DNA of 64,000 nucleotides from Salisaeta longa DSM 21114 (lineage in GTDB: Bacteria > Bacteroidota > Rhodothermia > Rhodothermales > Salinibacteraceae). Both the position numbers and the translations under genes were made by a program. The stretch is from positions 704,005 to 768,004 of the forward strand of contig NZ_ATTH01000001.1 of NCBI RefSeq assembly GCF_000419585.1. Reading direction: 5' to 3'. Below the pieces are notes generated by a model. The model saw only the letters and a list, made by a program, of their open reading frames with translations. It did no database searches and had not been told where the DNA came from. The first letter of the stretch is position 1; each line of letters opens with the position of its first letter. Shown in pieces: positions 58,231 through 64,000 of this stretch.

Positions 58231-58692
58231 CTACGTCGGCATCCACCGGTGCACCGTGAGGGAGGCGGCTGCAGATGCGTCGCTGAGTAGAGTGCGCGAC
58301 GGCATCGGCGCATTCCAGCGGATGAAGTGTGTCGGGCAGGCACAATCGGAGCTGCCCAGGCCCTTGCGCGGACTCGTGGCCACCGGGTGGGTGCGCAGCG
58401 CCGCTGCCCAGGTGCACTCGTGCGACGAGGCATCGTAGGCCAGCCAGACGGTGCGTAGGGTCAGCGCTTCACGCAGGTAATCGATGTGCCAGTGCGCGTT
58501 CTTTTGGCGTCGCGCGTGGCGCTGGACTCGGGCCCGCAGACCGCCCGGCCCGCGGGCACTGCCCACATACGCGTACCAGCCCGGTTGTAGCGTCACCGGG
58601 CCCCGCGCGCCCACCGTTACGGTGCGGACGCTGTCGGCGTGCAACCACAGCACGTAAGTGCCCGGCGCGTTGCGTAGCAGTGCAGCCATCAT
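58231..58692 (-). CDS. DUF123 GIY-YIG-type nuclease-family protein
   Basis: A 153-residue protein. It begins with Gly-Thr-Tyr-Val-Leu-Trp-Leu and holds Gly-Trp-Tyr-Ala-Tyr-Val-Gly-Ser-Ala, the DUF123 version of the GIY-YIG motif. Gly-Gly-Leu-Arg-Ala-Arg-Val-Gln-Arg-His and His-Trp-His-Ile-Asp-Tyr-Leu follow. Cys residues and a final Phe-Ile-Arg-Trp region complete the family pattern. Nuclease activity is not established for all members. Its ATG overlaps the DinB gene stop (ATGA), so the two are co-translated. Confidence 0.85.
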   Translation of the reverse strand: MMAALLRNAPGTYVLWLHADSVRTVTVGARGPVTLQPGWYAYVGSARGPGGLRARVQRHARRQKNAHWHIDYLREALTLRTVWLAYDASSHECTWAAALRTHPVATSPRKGLGSSDCACPTHFIRWNAPMPSRTLLSDASAAASLTVHRWMPT

Positions 58693-59252
58693 CCCCGGAC
58701 CACTGCGAGCGTTTGCCGGGCTTGCTTCAGATGCCGCCGCTCGTGCTGAATCGTCGCTTCAAACCAGGCCCCCAGGCTAATGCGTAGGAAGGGCACCACC
58801 GGCGACGTAACCCGAATGCTACGCAAATCCAGACCCTCCGCCGCCGCGCAGCACGCCACAAAGCGCTCCTGCATGTCCGCAAAGTCCGTTGCAAGCCGCG
58901 ACGGCGCACAGTTGCTAATGGGCTCCGGGCGGTAGCCTTCCGGCGCGGGAAACTTCCACCGGCTCTCGGGGCGCAACAGGCGCACCATCAGGCGGCTCAC
59001 AAAGCCGTATTGAAACGGCGGATCGGCAAAGGGGCCGGACGCTTTCGCCGTTTCGATGGCCGCTTCCAGGCGCGGAAGCAGTAGCCGTCCGGCCTCGTCC
59101 AGGTGATCGATGCACTGGGCCGCCGACCACTCCCCGCGGCCGGGTTTGGCATTCAGGGCATCGGCGGGCGTGCGTTCGAGGAGGGCCTGCACCTCGTCGT
59201 TCAAGGAGCGGAGCTGCGTGCTGTAGGACGCAAGCGGTTCGGGTAGCGCCAT
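58689..59252 (-). CDS. DinB-like four-helix metal-binding protein
   Basis: A 187-residue DinB superfamily protein. The metal-binding histidines appear in Gln-Cys-Ile-Asp-His-Leu-Asp-Glu-Ala and the C-terminal His-Glu-Arg-Arg-His-Leu-Lys-Gln-Ala. Gly-Glu-Trp-Ser-Ala-Ala-Gln is a typical first-helix signature. Members include damage-induced proteins and bacillithiol or mycothiol S-transferases, but the substrate here is unknown. The start at 59252 was chosen because the upstream frame looks non-coding. It is in the same direction as the sulfotransferase cassette, 129 bp downstream of it. Confidence 0.87.
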   Translation of the reverse strand: MALPEPLASYSTQLRSLNDEVQALLERTPADALNAKPGRGEWSAAQCIDHLDEAGRLLLPRLEAAIETAKASGPFADPPFQYGFVSRLMVRLLRPESRWKFPAPEGYRPEPISNCAPSRLATDFADMQERFVACCAAAEGLDLRSIRVTSPVVPFLRISLGAWFEATIQHERRHLKQARQTLAVVRG

Positions 59253-59381
59253 AGAAAAGACCAAGGCAGCTAGAAGACACAATGAGCCACATGAACGAGC
59301 AACCAGCGGCGAGGTGCACGCTCCACCGTATTTTAATGCACGGAGGGGCTCCGCGGTACATCCATCATCCGTGACCACCCA

Positions 59382-60341
59382 TCAGAGGTATCCGTACAGC
59401 GCAAGCGTCTCGCCAGCCACGCGCTCGGCGGCCGCAATTTCCTCGGGCGGGCGCTGCTCATGCTTGCCGATGGACGTGGTGCGGGCCTTGGCCAGTTGGC
59501 GGCGGAAGGAGCGGGTGGGGGCCACGCCGTAGTGTGCCAAAATGGCTTCGCCGGTGGCCACCGGATCGCGCACAAAGTCCTCGTAGCGGATGGTGAGCAC
59601 GCGTCCGCTATCGCTCACGGCGGGTGCAGTGAACGCCTCGTGGCAGCGCCGCAGCATGTAGCTCCACATCCAGATGGCACGCACGTACGGCGTGGCGCCA
59701 AGGAATGCCTCCGACTCTTCCGCAGGCACCCACCACGGCACGTACCGATCGCCTACGCGCCGCCCGATGCGCATCTCGGAGCCCTGGAGCGTGGTGAGGG
59801 CCTCGTCGGTGAGCACGTTGTACGTTTTGACGAGCGAGTTGGCGACGTCGCGCCCGTCGCGGTAGATGTGCACGATCTTGGCCGCGGGCAGGGCATCGAG
59901 CACAAACTCGGGTGCAAAGCTTAGGAACGGCTCTTTGTACACGAACAATGACTCGGTGCGCTCGCTGCGCCAGGCACGGCGCAGGCCGGCGAGTCCGCTG
60001 GGCGCACGCACCCACTTTTGGAGCGCCGCGGCCCGCGACCGGTAGCGCCCGGAATGCAGATACGCATCCAGCGCCCGCTCAAATCCAACCGCAAGCGCGT
60101 CGTACACGTCCGGGGAAATGTCCTGGTTCACCACGTGTGGGATGGCCGTGGGCAAGACGGTGCCCGTGAGGGCCTCTACCGCGGGCAAGCTGTTGAAGAC
60201 GCTCATGAGGTAGGTGGTGCCCGAGCGCGGCGCGCCCAGTACGATGCCGTAGCGCATGGCGCGGGCGTTGGAGGCCGCAGCGGCGGTTGTCGCGGGGCGG
60301 GCGGCGGTAGGCGCGGAGGAAAGCACTGTTGGGGGGGTCAT
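59382..60341 (-). CDS. PAPS-dependent sulfotransferase family protein (A)
   Basis: A 319-residue sulfotransferase. The 5'-phosphosulfate loop Gly-Ala-Pro-Arg39-Ser-Gly-Thr-Thr-Tyr-Leu and the 3'-phosphate motif Ile-Tyr-Arg-Asp-Gly-Arg-Asp-Val-Ala-Asn-Ser are clear. Tyr-Glu-Asp-Phe-Val-Arg-Asp-Pro follows. This resembles carbohydrate-type sulfotransferases. The acceptor cannot be told. The first 28 residues are Pro/Ala/Thr-rich, with a run of seven C in codons 2-5 (60332-60338). An alternative start at 60257 would omit this tail. The ATG overlaps the preceding glycosyltransferase stop (ATGA). It is the last gene of the four-gene cassette. Confidence 0.9.
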   Translation of the reverse strand: MTPPTVLSSAPTAARPATTAAAASNARAMRYGIVLGAPRSGTTYLMSVFNSLPAVEALTGTVLPTAIPHVVNQDISPDVYDALAVGFERALDAYLHSGRYRSRAAALQKWVRAPSGLAGLRRAWRSERTESLFVYKEPFLSFAPEFVLDALPAAKIVHIYRDGRDVANSLVKTYNVLTDEALTTLQGSEMRIGRRVGDRYVPWWVPAEESEAFLGATPYVRAIWMWSYMLRRCHEAFTAPAVSDSGRVLTIRYEDFVRDPVATGEAILAHYGVAPTRSFRRQLAKARTTSIGKHEQRPPEEIAAAERVAGETLALYGYL

Positions 60342-61480
60342 GGGGCGGTGGGGTGCAAGGTGAGCGGGTGGACGGCGTCGTACTGCCGATGAACGGCCGT
60401 TACGAACGCGTCCATGCTGAAGGTGGTGGCGGCATGGCGGAGCCCGGCGCGGCCCATCTCGTTGGCGCGTGGAGCATTGTGGGCCAGTAAGGCAATGGTG
60501 CGAGCCAGCCCGGCCCGGTCGCGTGGGGGCACAAGGAGCGAAAAATCGGGGTCGGCATATTCGGGGATGCCGCCCACCGCGCTGGCCACGACGGGGCGTC
60601 CGGCCGCGGCCGCTTCGAGGGTGACGAGGCCCGCCGGTTCGTGCCAGACCGACGGCACGGCCACCATGCGAGCACGCTGAAACAGAACGGCAAGGCGCTC
60701 GGGCGCGCACCAGCCATGAAATGTCACGCGGTCGGTGCACCCCAGCTGCTGGGCGAGGGCCTGGAGGTCGTCCATGGCCGCCCCGGTGCCGGCAATGTCG
60801 AGGTGCACATCGGGCACGTCGTTGCACGCCTTCGTCAGCCAATCGACGCCCTTTTGGGGCGAGAGGCGGCCCAAAAACAGCACCCGGGGCGGCCCGTCGG
60901 TTGGAACGGGCACAAACGCGGAGCGGGGCGCGGGCGCTGGGGAGGGCACCACGTGGAGCTGCTCCGCCGGCAGGCCGGCCTGCACCATGCGCTCTTTTAG
61001 GAAGTGACTCACCGGCAGGGTGCGAATGTGCGCGGCCTGCGAGCGTTCGTGCAGCCAGTTCGTCCAGTGCGACGCCACAGCGGTGCGTTGCTCGCAGCGG
61101 TCGACAAAATGCCCCCACACGCAGCCTGCAACCGACGGGGTACGGTTGCAGGGCCTGCCGGTGCGCGACAGGTAGCGCGACCCAGCGGGGCAGTTGCCCT
61201 GATTGCCGTGCATGGTGCGTACGACCGGCAGATTGGCGGGCGGGCGAAGCGCCAGCGGCTTGTGCAGGTGCAGCACATCGACGCCGAGGTCGCGCGCGGC
61301 CTGAACGACGGCTTGATCAGACGCAAACGTGCGCGTTCCGTCGGGGGCGTCGGGCGGGGCCTGGTGGCAAAAAAAGTGGACGGTGTGCCCCCGGGCGCGC
61401 TGCGCATGGGCCAGGCGACGCACGTACGTTGCAATGCCGCCGGGAGCCCACAGGTCGGGAGCGAAATGCGCGATATGCAT
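60338..61480 (-). CDS. GT4-family glycosyltransferase (second of the cassette)
   Basis: A 380-residue GT-B glycosyltransferase of the GT4 type. The N-terminal half starts His-Phe-Ala-Pro-Asp-Leu-Trp-Ala-Pro-Gly-Gly-Ile-Ala-Thr-Tyr-Val. The C-terminal half has Val-Leu-Phe-Leu-Gly-Arg-Leu-Ser-Pro-Gln-Lys-Gly and Trp-His-Glu-Pro-Ala-Gly-Leu-Val-Thr-Leu-Glu-Ala, the Ex7E nucleotide-sugar site. A Cys-rich loop (Asn-Cys-Pro-Ala...Cys-Asn...Gly-Cys-Val...Asp-Arg-Cys) around residues 110-140 recalls GT4 enzymes that act with sulfotransferases. Donor and acceptor are unknown. It begins 4 nt after the upstream sulfotransferase ends. Confidence 0.92.
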   Translation of the reverse strand: MHIAHFAPDLWAPGGIATYVRRLAHAQRARGHTVHFFCHQAPPDAPDGTRTFASDQAVVQAARDLGVDVLHLHKPLALRPPANLPVVRTMHGNQGNCPAGSRYLSRTGRPCNRTPSVAGCVWGHFVDRCEQRTAVASHWTNWLHERSQAAHIRTLPVSHFLKERMVQAGLPAEQLHVVPSPAPAPRSAFVPVPTDGPPRVLFLGRLSPQKGVDWLTKACNDVPDVHLDIAGTGAAMDDLQALAQQLGCTDRVTFHGWCAPERLAVLFQRARMVAVPSVWHEPAGLVTLEAAAAGRPVVASAVGGIPEYADPDFSLLVPPRDRAGLARTIALLAHNAPRANEMGRAGLRHAATTFSMDAFVTAVHRQYDAVHPLTLHPTAP

Positions 61481-61484
61481 GGCG

Positions 61485-62366
61485 TTACCAGGATTGGTTG
61501 GAAGCATAGCCCAGCCGGACGAGCAGGTCGCCGTAGCGTGCTTTGAAGGCGTCGGTGACGGCGGGGGTAAAGTGATTGGCCCAGTCGCCCGGCACGCCTT
61601 TGCGGTAGTGGCTGGACCGCTTCTCCTCTCCGCGCGCGCGGCCCCCGGAGAGCTTCTTAAAGCTCTTCGCCTCAAGAATGCGCACCAGCTGATCGTGCGG
61701 CATGGACGCGAGGCGCCGGCGCGGCAGCGGCAGCAGGGGCCAGCCGCCGGTGAGGCGCTTGCCCTTGTGGCTGAGGCGGTTCCACCGCAGTTGGGCCTGA
61801 CGCACGGTTTTGCGGACGCCGCCTGCGGGCGCATCCAGCCAGCCAAAGAAGTCGGCGATTTGGGTGAAGCCATCCAGCGGCGCGGCCGTCAGTACTTCCA
61901 TCTTGAGCTCAAGCACGTGGGCCTGGCCGTAGTCCCACGCGGCCATCGCATCGAAGACGTCCTGGCTGAACGCAAGCTCCAACAGCAGTCCTTCGTCCTT
62001 ATCGGCTGCCTGCAGGGCCGCGCGGTGCGGCTGAAGCGCGGGCCACTCGTCGGTGGGGTGCGAGCGCAGGTGCGAGAAGTACGCCGACACGAGCACGTCG
62101 CGCGGGTCGCGCACCACGTGCACGCCGCGGTGGGCCGGCAGCGTACGGGCCTGGGCATGGGTGGCATTGGTGTAGAAGAGCAGGTCGGGCTGTCGCGTCG
62201 CCACGCGGCCCCCCAAATTCCCATGCGGCGCAATATCGCTTGGGAGGTGGACGATGTCGTGACGGAGGCCGAGGTGAAAGGCGCATTCGCGCATGATCTC
62301 GGTGATCCAGCCGGTGGCGCACTTGTGGTGGCCGTACACTACGCGAAGGGAAGGCAAGCGGGTCAT
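61485..62366 (-). CDS. PAPS-dependent sulfotransferase (B)
   Basis: A 293-residue sulfotransferase. The 5'-PSB loop is Gly-His-His-Lys-Cys-Ala-Thr-Gly-Trp-Ile with the catalytic Lys. The 3'-PB motif is Val-Val-Arg-Asp-Pro-Arg-Asp-Val-Leu-Val-Ser-Ala. The C-terminal Arg-Lys-Gly-Val-Pro-Gly-Asp-Trp-Ala-Asn-His-Phe-Thr binds the nucleotide phosphate as in cytosolic SULT enzymes. It differs clearly from sulfotransferase A, so they probably modify different positions. Its ATG overlaps the upstream GT4 stop (ATGA). Confidence 0.92.
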   Translation of the reverse strand: MTRLPSLRVVYGHHKCATGWITEIMRECAFHLGLRHDIVHLPSDIAPHGNLGGRVATRQPDLLFYTNATHAQARTLPAHRGVHVVRDPRDVLVSAYFSHLRSHPTDEWPALQPHRAALQAADKDEGLLLELAFSQDVFDAMAAWDYGQAHVLELKMEVLTAAPLDGFTQIADFFGWLDAPAGGVRKTVRQAQLRWNRLSHKGKRLTGGWPLLPLPRRRLASMPHDQLVRILEAKSFKKLSGGRARGEEKRSSHYRKGVPGDWANHFTPAVTDAFKARYGDLLVRLGYASNQSW

Positions 62367-63469
62367 GATGCAGGTAGGGGCGCTGGGGGAGAAGGGGTGA
62401 GGGCGGGCAACAGCGACGTTGTAGCGGCCAGGGGACGGCGGCGCAGCATCTGCAGGTGGTCGATGAGAGCGGCGGTGTCTCCGGTGGGCACCACGTATCC
62501 ATTGTCGCCCGGTTGCACGTACTCTTTCATGCCGGTGTCTTCGGTCACGATGACCGGAACGCCGCAGGCAAGGGCCTCCATGGGAGCGTAGCCAAAGCCA
62601 TCTTCGTAGGTCGGATGCACAAAGACATCGGCGCGATGCAGGGCGGGCAGCGGGTCGCCGGGGGCCACGGTGAGGTTTGGGTGGGTCTGCTGCGCGCGTT
62701 CAAGGTAGCGGCGCATCGGGCGGCCCGTCCATCCGCCCACGAGCGTGAGCTCGGCCGTCGGGTCGTTGAGGGCCGCAAAGGCTTCCACGAGGTGCGTGAT
62801 GCCCTTGGTTGCATCGAGGCGGCCCACGTACACCATGCGGAAGCGCCCGTCTGCAGGGCGGGCCGCGGGGGGCGCAAAGCGCGGGTGGGGGCGCAGCACG
62901 GTGCGCACCAGCTTGTGCGACGGAATGCCCGCAGCAACGAAGCTTGCCCGCACATAGTTGGAATGCACGTAGATCCGGTCGGCCAGGGCGTACTCGGCGC
63001 GCGTGGCCCGGCGCTGGGCGTCATTGAGCCACGAATCATGGAGGCCGGTGGCCCGGGCGGCGGTGCGGTGCTGGCGCATGACTTGGTCGACGTGGCTGTT
63101 GGCGGCCACGAGCTCCAGCGTCTCGTAGCCTTGTGCGCGGGCCGCGCGAAACGTGTGCAGCGACTTGCCCACAAAGCCCATGTAGGCCGATGCACCGTCG
63201 GGGAGGCGACGGGCCATGTGGCGATCGAACAAGGTGTTCAGCGTCCAGCTCTTCCAGCCGGGCGACCAGCGCAGCGGCGGCACCTGAAGCAGCGTGTGCC
63301 ACCACGAGGGCCGCGCAATGGGCGCCCCCAGCACATCGGCGGCGGGAATGTTGCCGGGGGTGTAGTAGCGATACAGCAGACCCGCCGCCCGCGATTCCTC
63401 TACGAGCTGCGCAAAATGCTGCCCAATGCCGCCCTGCTCATACGGCGAGTTGCACGCGAGAACGCGCAT
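62363..63469 (-). CDS. GT4-family glycosyltransferase (first of the cassette)
   Basis: A 368-residue GT-B enzyme. It starts Leu-Ala-Cys-Asn-Ser-Pro-Tyr-Glu-Gln-Gly-Gly-Ile-Gly-Gln-His, a GT4 acceptor-side motif. The donor half has Met-Val-Tyr-Val-Gly-Arg-Leu-Asp-Ala-Thr-Lys-Gly and Tyr-Glu-Asp-Gly-Phe-Gly-Tyr-Ala-Pro-Met-Glu-Ala-Leu-Ala-Cys-Gly (Ex7E). It heads the four-gene cassette. The divergent hydrolase start is 215 bp away, so the promoter must lie at 63470-63684. The other GT4 protein differs enough that they probably make two separate linkages. Confidence 0.92.
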   Translation of the reverse strand: MRVLACNSPYEQGGIGQHFAQLVEESRAAGLLYRYYTPGNIPAADVLGAPIARPSWWHTLLQVPPLRWSPGWKSWTLNTLFDRHMARRLPDGASAYMGFVGKSLHTFRAARAQGYETLELVAANSHVDQVMRQHRTAARATGLHDSWLNDAQRRATRAEYALADRIYVHSNYVRASFVAAGIPSHKLVRTVLRPHPRFAPPAARPADGRFRMVYVGRLDATKGITHLVEAFAALNDPTAELTLVGGWTGRPMRRYLERAQQTHPNLTVAPGDPLPALHRADVFVHPTYEDGFGYAPMEALACGVPVIVTEDTGMKEYVQPGDNGYVVPTGDTAALIDHLQMLRRRPLAATTSLLPALTPSPPAPLPAS

Positions 63470-63684
63470 AGCCTGTGTGTTTGGATGGACGGAACGTACG
63501 AACTGCGCACAACCTACCGGCGTACGCAAGAGGCGGCGCACCGGATTTGGCGCAACCAGAACAGACCTTTGGATGACCGACGGGCGATGTTTGGGGCTAT
63601 CGCGCCAGTGCGCCCGCGCCCGGTGCCAACGTCTGGTGCGGTGCTGCGTGTAACCACCGATTTTTATCACCAAACCGCTGCTTT

Positions 63685-64000
63685 ATGCTTCGCGCTTTTG
63701 TTTTGGCTTGTTGCGTGCTCGCAGGATCAGTCGCGCCCGCCGGGGCGCAGTCCGCGGGCCCCGATTCGTCGCTTGTGGGCACCTGGATGGGACGCCTTTC
63801 GCTGCAGGGCACGTCGCTACGGGTGGTGTTTCATCTCCGCCCGGCCGCTGGCGATTCGCTCACCGGCACCATGGATAGCCCCGACCAGGGCGCTACGGGC
63901 ATTCCGCTAACGGACGTTGCCCGCCAGTCCGACACGCTCCGCGTTGCGGTGGGCTCCATTGCGGGGCGTTTTGAAGGCGTGATTGGCGACAGCCTACGGG
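63685..64000 (+). CDS. Secreted protein, N-terminal part of an alpha/beta-hydrolase-type protein (cut by the window)
   Basis: The frame is open from ATG 63685 to the right edge, giving 105 residues. A signal peptide ends near Ala-Gly-Ala-Gln (about residue 22). The following 80 residues contain Gly-Thr-Trp-Met-Gly-Arg-Leu, Leu-Arg-Val-Val-Phe-His-Leu and Thr-Met-Asp-Ser-Pro-Asp-Gln-Gly-Ala. This is a beta-sandwich segment often placed in front of alpha/beta-hydrolases in Bacteroidota. The catalytic domain is outside the window, so the enzyme class is inferred. It is divergent from the GT4/sulfotransferase cassette. Confidence 0.65.
   Translation, partial: MLRAFVLACCVLAGSVAPAGAQSAGPDSSLVGTWMGRLSLQGTSLRVVFHLRPAAGDSLTGTMDSPDQGATGIPLTDVARQSDTLRVAVGSIAGRFEGVIGDSLR

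Noticed and set aside
60332-60338. Seven-C tract in codons 2-5 of sulfotransferase A as a phase-variation switch
   Set aside because: Seven bases is short, and similar runs occur in tetR (about 37771-37778) and near the CNNM start (about 36804-36811), so it is not distinctive in this GC-rich DNA.

Overview
The window reads as chromosomal DNA of a GC-rich member of the Bacteroidota/Rhodothermota assemblage, most like the halophilic Salinibacter-Salisaeta-Longimonas group. This placement is inferred from gene content and protein style, not from a search. The pointers are a SusC/SusD TonB-dependent uptake pair, a DUF3078 outer-membrane-type protein, a histone H1-like DNA-binding protein, class II DAHP synthase, many lipoproteins, weak Shine-Dalgarno sites, and very GC-rich coding DNA with long spurious antisense frames. 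No phage, plasmid, CRISPR array or rRNA was seen. One tRNA (anticodon CAT) is present.

Layout. 1-1716 (minus): a DUF3078 protein cut by the left edge, histone H1-like protein and a degenerate amino-acid-kinase-like protein. 1971-8574 (plus): a PpiD-type PPIase, folA, an HsdR-N nuclease-like protein, a Hal2/CysQ-type PAP phosphatase, a nucleoside deaminase, and a copper set (SCO, PCu(A)C, TauE/SafE-like) suited to CuA assembly. 8571-12584 (minus): a 1337-residue NtrY-like kinase. 12585-13117: a structured intergenic region with four 21-nt repeats, a 39-codon ORF and two hairpins. 13118-18511: class II DAHP synthase, M20 peptidase, an FAD oxidoreductase (minus), thiO and thiS. 18575-22726 (minus): a DUF1684 lipoprotein and a reduced rsmH-ftsL-ftsI division cluster. 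Dps follows on the plus strand.

23745-35212 (minus) is a beta-glucan utilisation locus: LacI regulator, SusC, SusD, a PKD lipoprotein, a GH3 beta-glucosidase and a GH16 laminarinase-like enzyme. Twin LacI-type operators lie in front of susC. A terminator separates the uptake genes from the hydrolases, and a 163-bp MITE-like element sits against the GH16 stop codon. Next come tRNA-Met and a CNNM/CorC-type protein (minus), then TetR, TolC, an adaptor and an RND pump (plus). The RND protein carries about 200 extra hydrophobic residues between TM6 and TM7.

44930-58228 (plus): an Asp/Asn hydroxylase, a TenI/ThiE-like protein, a coiled-coil membrane protein built on 33-bp hendecad repeats, tesB, GntR plus rhodanese, then nuoJKLM-phhB-nuoN, a hypothetical protein and a DsbA-family lipoprotein. 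58231-63469 (minus): a DUF123 GIY-YIG protein, a DinB protein, and a four-gene cassette alternating GT4 glycosyltransferases and sulfotransferases with almost no spacing. This cassette is the best candidate for an undescribed pathway, probably making a sulfated glycan or glycolipid. The PAP phosphatase at 5121 would remove the by-product of such sulfotransfer. The right edge cuts a secreted protein that looks like the N-terminus of an alpha/beta hydrolase.
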